64,000 nucleotides of DNA from Sphingomonas sp. JUb134. Lineage in GTDB: Bacteria; Pseudomonadota; Alphaproteobacteria; Sphingomonadales; Sphingomonadaceae. Shown piece after piece: positions 1 through 8,658 of this stretch (positions within the stretch are counted from its first letter, which is position 1; every line of letters begins with the position of its first letter). Location: contig NZ_SLYP02000001.1 of NCBI RefSeq assembly GCF_004341505.2, positions 2,194,501 through 2,258,500 of the forward strand. The letters run 5' to 3'. Both the position numbers and the translations under genes were made by a program. The notes below the pieces were generated by a model. That model ran no database searches and was not told the origin of the DNA. It saw nothing but the letters and a program-made list of their open reading frames with translations.

Positions 1-337
1 GGTTGAACGGCTTGGTCAGGTACAGGCTGCGCTCGGGCAGTTCCGAAGCGCTGGGGCGTAATGCTCCTGAGGCGATTACCAGGGACACCGGCGGGTATCG
101 CTCGCGAACATGGTGGGCAAGGCGCAGGCCGTCCATCGACCCCGGCATCTGAATGTCGGTGAGCACGATCGAAATGGAGGGATCTTCGTCAAGAACCGCG
201 ATCGCCTCATCGGCGTCGCCAGCCTCAAGGACGCGGTAACCGGAGGCTTCGAACAGATCGGCCAGTTCGAGCCGGAAAAGCACTTCATCCTCTACGATGA
301 GGATCGTTCGTGGATTGATCGGCGCGCGCTGCCCCAT
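1..337 (-). CDS. Response regulator, receiver domain only (3' end cut by window)
   Basis: The first 112 residues form a CheY-like receiver domain. Visible are the acidic pair E16/D17, the phospho-acceptor D61 in the LTDIQMPG stretch, S90 at the switch position and the conserved K109 in TKPF. The ATG at 337 overlaps the TGA of the upstream sensor kinase by one base, so the two are translationally coupled and are very likely a cognate pair. HWE/HisKA_2 kinases are often paired with single-domain receivers of this kind. The stop lies outside the window, so an additional output domain cannot be excluded, although so far the protein matches a stand-alone receiver. Confidence 0.88.
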   Translation of the reverse strand, partial: MGQRAPINPRTILIVEDEVLFRLELADLFEASGYRVLEAGDADEAIAVLDEDPSISIVLTDIQMPGSMDGLRLAHHVRERYPPVSLVIASGALRPSASELPERSLYLTKPFN

Positions 338-2130
338 CAGTCCGCCCGATCCGTCGCAATCGCGTCGGCAAGCGGCGCATCGAGCGTGAGAGCAACGCCC
401 TCGGGCAAAAAGTCCAGCGTCACATGGGCTCGGAAATAGGCCTTCAGCGATCGCTCGATCATTACAGAACCAAAACCTCTTCGGGGAGGAGGCGTGACAT
501 TCGGCCCTCCCGTTTCACGCCAAGTCAGCAGCAAACGCGGATGGTCGGGGATCGGTCCGTCCGCAATCCACCATTTCAGCGCCACTTCGCCGGTTTCGTT
601 TGAAAGTGCCCCATATTTGATCGCATTCGTGGTGAGTTCGTGGATCGCGAGCGCGAGTGCCAAGGCAGCCCGCGGATTGACCGCGACACTCGGACCATCG
701 ACCTTGATCCGACGGCTGAGCGCGCCATGCGGCCTCAGCACCGTCGCGACCAGGGCGTGGAGCTCCGCGGTCTGCCAGGAGGTCGCGGTCAGGATATCCG
801 TCGCACGTCCCAGGGCCACCAGGCGGGCACTCACTGCTTCTCCCGCGTCCTCGAGCGTCTCGGCCTGCCGGATCGACTGGGCGGCGATCGCCTGGACCAT
901 GGTCAGGACGTTCTTGAGCCGGTGGCTCAACTCGTTGTTGAGCAGACGCTGCTGGAACCGCGCCCGCTCGATTTCACTGAAGTCCCGCATCACGGCACCA
1001 TAGCCGATCAGACTGCCGTCCTGTTCCTGGACGCGAAAGCCGAGGTAGTGGACCGGGATGCGTTCACCGGTGCGGAAATGACGCAGGTTCATTTCTCCGC
1101 TCCAGCTGCCCGCGTCCCGGATCGCTGGAAGAACCTCTTCCACCAGTCGCTCGACGTCCGCCGGCCAGATGTAGTCGAGCATCCGGGTCTCGCCCACCGT
1201 TTCGGGCGAGAGGCCGACCATGTCGCAACCGGCTGGGTTCAGGAATTCCACCCGCTGGTCGAGCGACGCGACGCCGATGAAGTCGGCACTGTTCTCCACC
1301 ACCCGTGCCAGCCGGTTACGTTCGCGCTCGCTCGCACGCTTGGCGGTGATGTCGCGCGCGACCAGCAGCACCTGGCCGCTCGAGTTTCCGTCCTGCAGAA
1401 TCGGGCGGACCGAAACATCCCACCAGCGCAGCGAACCGTCCCCGATCCGTGCCGGGGCAGCAAAGTTGGTCTCATGACCTTCGGAGGCGGCGGCGATCGC
1501 CCCAGAAGCGCGATTGCCGTCCAGCTCCTGCCAAAGCATCCGCCATGGTGTGCCGTGGACGTCCGCATCCTCGCTCAACCCCAGGGCTCGGCGGCCGTTC
1601 TCCGTTACGAAGAGGACGTTGGCCTCGCGGTCGAGCACCACGATGCAGTCGCCCGAGCTGGAAAGAACACCGGAAAGAAAGGCTTCGCGCGCGGCGAGCT
1701 CGTCGCGTGCGAACTGCGCCTCCTGCATCAGGTGATTAACCCGCGCGAAGGAAGCGCGCAGTTCGGACGCAAGAAGTACGATGCCGACCCCCACAACCAG
1801 GAAGGCGCCGGAGGCGATCCACTGAAGCGGATTGAGGCCCAGGAAGCCGCTCGGCCCCGCGATCGACCATCCTGCCAGGACCGCCGAAAGGAGGGTTGCG
1901 TACAAGCCGACGTTGCGGCCGAAGGCCAGCGCCAGCAGCAGGATCGCCGGCATGAACAAGAGCCACGGCAGCAGCACGGTGACGAAAAGCACCCGCACCA
2001 ACGTCACCAGCACGATCGCTGCGGTAGCAATTGCGAACTGCACCACCGGCGGCAGCGGGCGCCGGATCGAGAAGAAGAGAAACTGCTCGAAGAATCGGGT
2101 CAGCTTGGAAGGCGGCATAGACGGCAGCAT
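337..2130 (-). CDS. HWE/HisKA_2-family membrane sensor histidine kinase with PAS domains
   Basis: 597 residues. Residues about 20-130 hold several hydrophobic segments resembling the DUF4118 membrane module. They are followed by two PAS domains (about 150-270 and 275-390) and an HWE-type kinase module. The phospho-accepting H403 is in the motif NELSHRLKN, and the WRE signature at 537-539 is the W-x-E that names the family. Such kinases phosphorylate a single-domain receiver; the coupled gene directly downstream is the obvious partner. PAS domains in this family often sense light, redox or small ligands, but nothing here identifies the signal. The kinase assignment is firm; the exact membrane topology is inferred. 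Confidence 0.9.
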   Translation of the reverse strand: MLPSMPPSKLTRFFEQFLFFSIRRPLPPVVQFAIATAAIVLVTLVRVLFVTVLLPWLLFMPAILLLALAFGRNVGLYATLLSAVLAGWSIAGPSGFLGLNPLQWIASGAFLVVGVGIVLLASELRASFARVNHLMQEAQFARDELAAREAFLSGVLSSSGDCIVVLDREANVLFVTENGRRALGLSEDADVHGTPWRMLWQELDGNRASGAIAAASEGHETNFAAPARIGDGSLRWWDVSVRPILQDGNSSGQVLLVARDITAKRASERERNRLARVVENSADFIGVASLDQRVEFLNPAGCDMVGLSPETVGETRMLDYIWPADVERLVEEVLPAIRDAGSWSGEMNLRHFRTGERIPVHYLGFRVQEQDGSLIGYGAVMRDFSEIERARFQQRLLNNELSHRLKNVLTMVQAIAAQSIRQAETLEDAGEAVSARLVALGRATDILTATSWQTAELHALVATVLRPHGALSRRIKVDGPSVAVNPRAALALALAIHELTTNAIKYGALSNETGEVALKWWIADGPIPDHPRLLLTWRETGGPNVTPPPRRGFGSVMIERSLKAYFRAHVTLDFLPEGVALTLDAPLADAIATDRAD

Positions 2131-2223
2131 GGTTCCGCGTGGAGGACGATCCTGCCACCGTGTTGCTCCCCTAGCGCAACGGGACGCCGGATGCGAGCCC
2201 TCGGGATCGTTTCTTACCCGTTC

Positions 2224-3846
2224 CTAGTTATTTAGCTCCTCGGACCCGGCTGGAGCGCGGGTGATCTTCAGCGCTTCAGGAAGGTGTAGCGCGCGGGTTG
2301 GAACGGCGAGGCTGATGCCTGCTTTCTCAAGCCGCTCCATGATGGCGAGCAAGAGGTCCTGCTTGATGTGGATCGCCTCCACGGCATCGAGCACCGCGAT
2401 GTAGGAGAAGACCTCCACGTTGACCGAACTCTCGCCGAACGCCGCCAGATTGGCGCGTGCGCCGTCCTGGTCGATCTGGGCATGCTCCTTCAGCACCCCT
2501 TCGATGATCGCGATGGCTTCGCGGAGCTTGTCGGCCGAGATGCCGTATTCGAGGGCGATCACCGGCGCGAAGAGATAGCGGTCGCGCGTCGCGAAGTTCT
2601 CGATCTGGAGCGAGGCGAAATTGCCGTTGGGGATCGTCACCACCGTGCGATCATTGGTGCGGATGCGCGTGGAACGCATGCCGACGTCTTCGACCGTGCC
2701 GAGCACATCGCCGACCTTGCAGAAGTCTCCGACCTGGACGGGCCGGTCGACGATCACGGTGACGCTGCCCACTAAATTCTCGATCGTCTTCTGCGCGCCC
2801 AGGGCGAGGGCGATACCGCCGATCCCGAGGGCGGCGATGCCGGTGGTCACGTCGATGCCGAGCGTGTCCAGAATGGCGACGATCGCGAGCGCGAGGAGCA
2901 GCACCTTTGCCGAGCGGCGCAGAAGGGTGATGACGGAAACCGCCTGCCGCCGTTGCGAGCGCTGCATCCGCGCGATGATCAACCGGCTGATGGCGTCGAC
3001 GAAGCGCAGGGCGAACCACGCAAGCGCCACCCAGGCAATGATGCCGGCGTATCGCAGCAGCGTCTGTCGGGCGACGATCGAGACGGGGAGCGAGTCTGCG
3101 TAGACGTAGAAGCCCACGACCGCGAGAAAGAGGCTGAGCGGCGGAAGGGCCGCGTGCGAGAAGCGGAACGTGGGGCTCTGCTCGCGATCCCGAACCACAC
3201 GGCCGATGCCGAGCAGGATGAGACTGGCAAGAAGACGAAGGCCGACGAAGCTGATGGCGGCAAGCCCCAGCAGCAGCCCCCAGTCGACGAGCGGCGCGCC
3301 GGCGACGCTCGTGTCGGTGATGCTCTCCGTCTGAGCGGGGGCCGCGGGCTCCGGAGCGTGTGCGCGCAGCACCTTGATGGTCTGGGTGGAGATCCGCCAG
3401 AGTTGCTGACCTTCCCCCACATCTCCGCGGACAAGGAGGATAGGCTCCTCTTTCTCCCCGAACTTGAGCGTGCCGACCTGCTCTTGTTCAGGAGCCAGCG
3501 TATCGTCGATACGGCCCGTGGCTTCGTTCGAGAGCACGGCGAAGGGGAGCAGCGACCCACCGCTGTCGAGCGCTGACTGGAGGCGCCGCGCCAGATCAGA
3601 GGCAGCAGCGGCCGCACGCGGCGTCTTGGGAGGCGCCAATTCGAAGTAGTTGGCTGCGCGGGCGTAGTCCTGCTCGCCGAGCGCCTTCACCAGCCCGGTC
3701 ACTGCCGATCGCGGCGTCTCGCGCCCATAGGTGTCGGCGAGCACTGCGGGCGTCGTGGTGTTGCCGGCGGTCTCCTGCGCCTGGGCGGGCGCGCACACCA
3801 CCATGGTCAACAGCAGGGCGGCCAGGAGCCTCTTGATCACCAGCAT
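2224..3846 (-). CDS. Small-conductance mechanosensitive channel (MscS family)
   Basis: 540 residues. It begins with a signal peptide ending in APAQAQE, followed by a periplasmic domain of about 150 residues. Several transmembrane segments occupy about 185-330. The MscS core starts near residue 335, with the glycine/alanine-rich pore helix (IAALGIGGIALALGAQKT) and the following beta domain (DRPVQVGDFCKVGD). This is the larger MscS type with an added periplasmic region, expected in the inner membrane as a tension-gated channel that vents solutes after hypo-osmotic shock. It stands alone between the sensor kinase and the phospholipase D-like gene on the same strand, with gaps of about 80-95 bp. 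Confidence 0.92.
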   Translation of the reverse strand: MLVIKRLLAALLLTMVVCAPAQAQETAGNTTTPAVLADTYGRETPRSAVTGLVKALGEQDYARAANYFELAPPKTPRAAAAASDLARRLQSALDSGGSLLPFAVLSNEATGRIDDTLAPEQEQVGTLKFGEKEEPILLVRGDVGEGQQLWRISTQTIKVLRAHAPEPAAPAQTESITDTSVAGAPLVDWGLLLGLAAISFVGLRLLASLILLGIGRVVRDREQSPTFRFSHAALPPLSLFLAVVGFYVYADSLPVSIVARQTLLRYAGIIAWVALAWFALRFVDAISRLIIARMQRSQRRQAVSVITLLRRSAKVLLLALAIVAILDTLGIDVTTGIAALGIGGIALALGAQKTIENLVGSVTVIVDRPVQVGDFCKVGDVLGTVEDVGMRSTRIRTNDRTVVTIPNGNFASLQIENFATRDRYLFAPVIALEYGISADKLREAIAIIEGVLKEHAQIDQDGARANLAAFGESSVNVEVFSYIAVLDAVEAIHIKQDLLLAIMERLEKAGISLAVPTRALHLPEALKITRAPAGSEELNN

Positions 3847-3927
3847 TCACAAACCTTCTTCGTCAACTCGCCGGAAGCTCTAGGCGCCCTCGGCCTGATT
3901 GCCACGAAGCCGCGCGGACAAACGCGT

Positions 3928-5535
3928 TCAAAGGAGCCATTCAATCGGCAGCTTGGCGGCAGCGGCAAGGGCGAGGCGCGGGATCAGCCGCATGCCAGGC
4001 TCCTGATGATGCACGCGCCGCTCGCCTCCGTTCTCCTCGATCCAGATGAGTTCGCCGTCCGGTCCGATCCGCACCTCGTAGGCGAGGTGTGCCACCTGAT
4101 CGGCGAACACATCCGCCACCTGTGCGGCGAGGACGGGGCTCTCGATGATGAAGCCGAGTTCGGTGTTCAAAGCGACCGAGCGCGGGTCCAGGTTGAACGA
4201 ACCGATGAACAGGCGCTCGCGATCGACGGTGAACGTCTTTGCGTGCAGCGTCGACGCGCCCGAGCGGAGCGCTGCGGTGGAGCCGGTCCCGGAGCCCCGA
4301 AAATTGCTGGCGACACCCAGCCGGACGCCGCGACGGCGCTCCCGGCGCCGCGGCGCCGCGCGTGCTTCCCGCCGCATTTCGAACAAGCGAACGCCCGCCT
4401 GCAGCAGCCGTTTGCGGTACGGCGCATAGCCAGCATGAACGATGCCCACGTCGGTCGCCTCATAGGCGTTGGTAAGCACCGATACGGCCACGCCTTCCCG
4501 CGCAAGCTTGCCGAAGGTGCGACACCCGCGGCGGCCAGGTACGAAGTAGCTGGAGATGAGACCGAGCTCGCTCTTTGCGGTCTCGAGCGCGGCGCTCAGC
4601 TTCTCGCTCAGGAGAGCCCGTTCGTGCACGCTGCCGAGAGCCTTGGCGGGATCGTCGCTGAGCATCCGGACCTCCGCCCACTCCAGCGCAAGGCGACCCT
4701 CCACCAGCTGGTGCACGAGCGGCAGGTCGCGTAGCGCCTGGACATAGCGTTTTGCCGAAGGATCACGCTCGACGATCGACGCACGCTTGCGCAGGCGCCG
4801 TCGCTGATCCTTGCGCACGCCCGGAAGGATCCGGGCCGCGGGGTAGGAGGAGCCGCAGCACCAGTAGCGGTCAAAATCGTCGGAAACCTCCGCGACGATC
4901 GGACCGATCGCCAGTGCGTCCAGATCGGCGAACAAGCCGCCATCGGCCGCGCCGAAATACTCGTCGCCGATGTTGCGCCCGCCGACGATGGTGACGCTGT
5001 TATCGGCGGTGAAGCTCTTGTTGTGCATCCGCCGGTTGAGCCGGGGGAACTCGGTTATGTAGCCAATCGGCTTCGGCCAGCGGATCCGGAACGGGTTGAA
5101 CAGCCGGACCTCGATGTTGGGATGTGCGTCGAGCGCCGCCAGCACTGCGTCGAGCCCCGAAATGCCGTTGTCGTCCAGAAGCAGTCGAACCCGCACCCCG
5201 CGTTCTGCCGCGGCATGGACCGCTTCCAGCAGCAGCGTTCCCGAGCGATCACCGTGCCAGATGTAATATTGCAGATCGAGGCTGCGCTCGGCCGCCCGGG
5301 CGAGGGCGACACGCGCGGCAAAGGCTTCTCGCGCATCGGCGAGCAGTTTGATCCCGGACGCACCCGGATGACTTGCGCTCTCTTTCGCCGCGCCGCGGGC
5401 CAGCGCGGTGTCGGCAACATCGGCGATGATCCGCGCGCTCGAGTTTTTCGGATTGGGCGGGAGGCGATTGATCCACCAAAGCAAGCCCAGACCTATGGCG
5501 CCTGCTCCGATCGATCTCGCCCAACTGGCCTTCAC
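3928..5535 (-). CDS. Phospholipase D / cardiolipin synthase-like protein
   Basis: 535 residues with two complete HxKxxxxD (HKD) motifs: H171/K173/D178 and H431/K433/D438. Each is followed by the usual G-x-x-N/F region (GGRN, GSFN). A single N-terminal hydrophobic segment (about residues 8-24) anchors or exports the protein. Paired HKD motifs define the PLD superfamily; in bacterial proteins of this size with a membrane anchor the usual role is phosphatidyl transfer (ClsC/ClsA-type cardiolipin synthesis), but hydrolysis of phospholipids is possible. The stretch 385-410 is Arg-rich and may contact acidic lipid. The precise substrate cannot be read from sequence. Confidence 0.88.
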   Translation of the reverse strand: MKASWARSIGAGAIGLGLLWWINRLPPNPKNSSARIIADVADTALARGAAKESASHPGASGIKLLADAREAFAARVALARAAERSLDLQYYIWHGDRSGTLLLEAVHAAAERGVRVRLLLDDNGISGLDAVLAALDAHPNIEVRLFNPFRIRWPKPIGYITEFPRLNRRMHNKSFTADNSVTIVGGRNIGDEYFGAADGGLFADLDALAIGPIVAEVSDDFDRYWCCGSSYPAARILPGVRKDQRRRLRKRASIVERDPSAKRYVQALRDLPLVHQLVEGRLALEWAEVRMLSDDPAKALGSVHERALLSEKLSAALETAKSELGLISSYFVPGRRGCRTFGKLAREGVAVSVLTNAYEATDVGIVHAGYAPYRKRLLQAGVRLFEMRREARAAPRRRERRRGVRLGVASNFRGSGTGSTAALRSGASTLHAKTFTVDRERLFIGSFNLDPRSVALNTELGFIIESPVLAAQVADVFADQVAHLAYEVRIGPDGELIWIEENGGERRVHHQEPGMRLIPRLALAAAAKLPIEWLL

Positions 5536-5614
5536 TGCACCGGCGCTCCCGTTTCGTAGACCGGCCGGTGCCGGGCTGATGGTCGCTTAACGGTTACGGA
5601 CGCGAGACGATCCG

Positions 5615-6862
5615 TCAGAGAGCTTCGCACGCCTCGGCGATGGCGGCGTAGATGCGGTCGAGGTCGGCGTCTTCGATGCAGTAAGGCGGCATCACGTAGA
5701 CCGTGTTGCCCAGCGGCCTGAGAAGCAGATCCCTGTCCCGGAAATGGGCGAGCAGGCGTGGACCGAGCGCGGACAAGTAGCCGTCCTCTCCCGCGATCTC
5801 GAGCGCCGTGATGGTGCCGCTTCGCCGGCAACCCCGAACATTGCGGATGCCCGACAGCGCGTCGAGCCGAGCCTGTTGACGCTTCCCCAGCGACGCGATT
5901 CGCTCGGCCACCGGTTCTTCCGCCCAGATCGCCAGATTGGCACGAGCCGCCGCGCAGGCGATCGGATTGGCGGTGTAGCTGGAAGAGTGGAAGAACATCT
6001 TCGCGCGATCCGGGCCATAGTGCGCCTGGAAGATCGGCTCGGTGGCCATGGTGACGGCAAGGGGAATGGCGCCCCCGGTCAGCCCTTTCGACAGGCAGAG
6101 GATGTCGGGCACCACGCCGGCCTGCTCGCACGCAAGCAATGTTCCGGTCCGCCCCCAGCCCGTCATCACCTCGTCCGCCACGAACAGCACGCCGTGTCGC
6201 GTACAGATGGCGCGCATCTCCCGGAGCGTGGAAGGGGCGTAGAAGTGCATGCCGCCAGCGCCCAGCACCAACGGCTCGACGATGAACGCCGCCGCCCCGG
6301 CGGCACAGGCCTGTTCCAGGGCGTCGAGACTTGCCTGCTCGCCACCGGGCACGGGGAAGGGGATCGTGCCCACATCGAACAGCAGCGGCTCATAGGCGCT
6401 GTTGAACACGCCACGCGCGCCCACCGACATCGCCCCGATGGTATCGCCGTGGTAGCCATGTTCGAGGACGAGGATCCGATGCCGGGCCGGGTCGTGTTCT
6501 CGCCAGTAGCCGAGCGCCATCTTGAGCGCGACCTCGACGCTCGTGGAGCCCGAGTCCGAGAAGAATACCCGGGTCAGTTCGCGTGGCATGATGTCGCGCA
6601 GGCCCTGGGCCACTGCCTCCGCCGGTTCGTGCGTCCATCCGGCGAAGATGATCTGGTCGAGTTTCTCCGCCTGCTCACGGATCGCGGCAACGATCCGTGG
6701 ATGGGAATGGCCGTGCGTCGTGACCCACCAGGAGGAGATTGCATCCACGATGCGGCGGCCATCGGCGGTATGAAGCGCCGCCCCTTCTGCACGGGTCACC
6801 AGCGGGATAGGCTCGCCGAGCCCATGCTGGGTGAAGGGGTGCCACACGGCCGAGGTCGTCAC
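5615..6862 (-). CDS. bioA: Adenosylmethionine-8-amino-7-oxononanoate aminotransferase
   Basis: 415 residues, fold-type I PLP aminotransferase of class III. The PLP lysine is K259 in the motif LSKGLTGG, with the aspartate of VADEVMTGWGRTG upstream of it. The N-terminal WHPFTQHG segment is characteristic of BioA. It converts 8-amino-7-oxononanoate (KAPA) to 7,8-diaminononanoate using S-adenosylmethionine. Its start overlaps the end of bioD by 4 bp, and it is the last gene of a bioF-bioD-bioA run. bioB and the early genes (bioC/bioH or equivalents) are not in this window. Confidence 0.96.
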   Translation of the reverse strand: MTTSAVWHPFTQHGLGEPIPLVTRAEGAALHTADGRRIVDAISSWWVTTHGHSHPRIVAAIREQAEKLDQIIFAGWTHEPAEAVAQGLRDIMPRELTRVFFSDSGSTSVEVALKMALGYWREHDPARHRILVLEHGYHGDTIGAMSVGARGVFNSAYEPLLFDVGTIPFPVPGGEQASLDALEQACAAGAAAFIVEPLVLGAGGMHFYAPSTLREMRAICTRHGVLFVADEVMTGWGRTGTLLACEQAGVVPDILCLSKGLTGGAIPLAVTMATEPIFQAHYGPDRAKMFFHSSSYTANPIACAAARANLAIWAEEPVAERIASLGKRQQARLDALSGIRNVRGCRRSGTITALEIAGEDGYLSALGPRLLAHFRDRDLLLRPLGNTVYVMPPYCIEDADLDRIYAAIAEACEAL

Positions 6863-7482
6863 CGGAAGATCTCCAGATCGAAGTTGCTGTGGAAGGCGGC
6901 TTCCAGCGTTTCCCCATTCAGCGGATCCAGCCGGGGAAGGCGGCCGAGGCGGCGCACCTTACCGATCTCGGCCACGATGGCTTCGCTGTCCTCGACCGGC
7001 TCCCCGATGAAGGCGACACCCAGGATCGGTACGCCGCGTGCCCGCAGGGCTTCGATCGACAAGAGGCTGTGATTGATGGTGCCGAGGCCCGTGCGGGCGA
7101 CCAGCACGACCGGCTGGTTCCAGCGGGCGAAGACATCGGCGAACAGCATGGTTCGCGTGACCGGGACAAGCACGCCGCCCGCACCTTCGACGACGAGCGC
7201 ATCGTCGCCCGCCGGCAGTGCGAGCCTGTCCACCTCGATCGACACTCCGTCGATTTCCGCGGCGAGATGCGGGGAGCAGGGGGTGGCAAGCCGGTAGGCC
7301 TCGGGAAGGATGTGCGTCCTAGGCACGCCCAGCGTTTTGACTCGGGCGGCATCGGTGCCGTCCACCAGTCCCGACTGGACGGGTTTCCAATAGCGTGCGC
7401 CAAGCGCCGCAGCGAGGCCGGCGGCGAAGACGGTCTTGCCGATGTCGGTGTCGGTACCCGTGACGATGATGGTCTTGCTCAT
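6859..7482 (-). CDS. bioD: Dethiobiotin synthetase
   Basis: 207 residues. The N-terminus carries the BioD P-loop (VTGTDTDIGKT), followed by the KPVQSG element and the VEGAGG motif expected for ATP-dependent carboxylation of 7,8-diaminononanoate to dethiobiotin. It overlaps bioF and bioA by 4 bp at each end, a typical translationally coupled arrangement. It catalyses the step after BioA, although it is encoded upstream of bioA. Confidence 0.95.
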   Translation of the reverse strand: MSKTIIVTGTDTDIGKTVFAAGLAAALGARYWKPVQSGLVDGTDAARVKTLGVPRTHILPEAYRLATPCSPHLAAEIDGVSIEVDRLALPAGDDALVVEGAGGVLVPVTRTMLFADVFARWNQPVVLVARTGLGTINHSLLSIEALRARGVPILGVAFIGEPVEDSEAIVAEIGKVRRLGRLPRLDPLNGETLEAAFHSNFDLEIFR

Positions 7483-8603
7483 GGCACGACCTCCTGCAGC
7501 AGCGCGGCCAGCCGGTCCACATCCTCGGTCGTGACATTGAGGGTGAGGGAGACGCGCAGGCGCGAAGTACCGCGCGGCACCGTCGGTGGGCGGATGCCGC
7601 GCACGTCGAAACCATCGGCTTGCAACGCTTCGGCTGCCCGCATGGTGGCGGCATCGTCGCCGATCACCAGAGGGAGGATCTGCGAGCCGGTCGGCTGGAC
7701 GCCCGCGGGTGCAAGTGCACGTTCCGCGTAGCGCACCAGGTCGTGCAGCCGCTCGCGTCGCTTCGGCTCATCGGCGAGGATATGCAGGCTCTCCCGAACC
7801 GCCCGCGCCATAAGGGGGGAGGGGGCCGTGGAGAAGATGAACCCGCGGCCGCGATTGATCAGAAAGTCGCGTACGATCCTCGGCCCGCAGACGAGCGCGC
7901 CTTCGCACCCCATCGCCTTCCCGCAAGTGCGCAGCGTGACGACGTTGTCGCGACCTTCCAGGTCTTCGGCAAGACCGCGCCCGACAGCACCGAACACGCC
8001 GGTCGCATGCGCCTCGTCGATCAGCAGGATCGCATCCTGCGCGTCCGCCAGCGTCGCGAGCGCCGCCAGCGGCGCCCGGTCACCGTCCATGCTGTAGAGG
8101 CTCTCCACCGCGATCCAAGGCGTCCCGGTTCCGCCGCCCTTGCGCCATTCGCGGATGGCCGCCTCTATGGCATCGACCTGGTTGTGTTCGGCCGCGACGC
8201 AGGTGGCGCGGCCGAGCCGCATTCCCTCATGCGCGCTCGCGTGTACCAGCGCATCGTAGACGACCAGGTCGCCGCGCTGCGGAAGGGTCGCGAACAGCGC
8301 CGCGTTGGCGGCAAAGCCGCTAGCAAAGTAGAGGGCGGCTTCGCTGCCGAAGAAGGCGGCCGCCTCGGCCTCCAGCGCTTCGTGCTCGTCGGAGTTGCCG
8401 CGAAGGAGCCGCGACCCACCCGAACCGACTGCTACGCCCTCGGCGAGCGCGGCCGCGACAGCATTCCGCAGGCGAGGCGCGGACGCGAGCGCGAGATAAT
8501 CGTTGGAGGCGAAGTCGGTGCCCTGACGGGGCAGGAGCCGGCGGATACGATGCTGGTCCGCCAGCTGCGCCAGATCGGCGCGATGGGCTGCAAAGCTCGG
8601 CAT
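7479..8603 (-). CDS. bioF: 8-amino-7-oxononanoate synthase
   Basis: 374 residues from the ATG at 8603. This start gives the usual BioF lead-in of about 30 residues before the FASNDYLAL motif. An in-frame start at 8717 would add 38 residues of unusual composition overlapping the upstream dehydratase, and is rejected. The PLP lysine is K229 in RTCGKAMGCEGA and the IDEAHATGVFG motif is present. The enzyme condenses pimeloyl-thioester with L-alanine to give KAPA. It is the first gene of the bioF-bioD-bioA run. The start codon lies inside a long inverted repeat (8601-8648) and no clear Shine-Dalgarno precedes it, so translation may be structure-dependent. Confidence 0.94.
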   Translation of the reverse strand: MPSFAAHRADLAQLADQHRIRRLLPRQGTDFASNDYLALASAPRLRNAVAAALAEGVAVGSGGSRLLRGNSDEHEALEAEAAAFFGSEAALYFASGFAANAALFATLPQRGDLVVYDALVHASAHEGMRLGRATCVAAEHNQVDAIEAAIREWRKGGGTGTPWIAVESLYSMDGDRAPLAALATLADAQDAILLIDEAHATGVFGAVGRGLAEDLEGRDNVVTLRTCGKAMGCEGALVCGPRIVRDFLINRGRGFIFSTAPSPLMARAVRESLHILADEPKRRERLHDLVRYAERALAPAGVQPTGSQILPLVIGDDAATMRAAEALQADGFDVRGIRPPTVPRGTSRLRVSLTLNVTTEDVDRLAALLQEVVP

Positions 8604-8648
8604 GGCGGGGGTGTAGCGGCATCGTCTCGCGATGCCACCCCCGCCATG
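8601..8648. repeat. Long inverted repeat covering the bioF start codon
   Basis: Arms 8601-8613 plus 8619-8624 pair exactly with 8630-8635 plus 8636-8648, giving 19 bp of perfect pairing with a 5-nt bulge (8614-8618) and a 5-nt loop (8625-8629). It lies between the dehydratase stop (8659) and bioF, and includes the bioF ATG. In RNA it would form a very stable hairpin. It could end transcription of the pentose gene, shield bioF initiation, or be a protein-binding site. No U-run follows it in the minus direction, so a classical intrinsic terminator is less likely. Confidence 0.75.
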
Positions 8649-8658
8649 CCGGATGCGC

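Noticed and set aside
640-2235. 531-residue open frame on the plus strand
   Set aside because: It lies antisense to the HWE sensor kinase, is rich in Arg and Ala as expected for a high-GC shadow frame, and has no domain.
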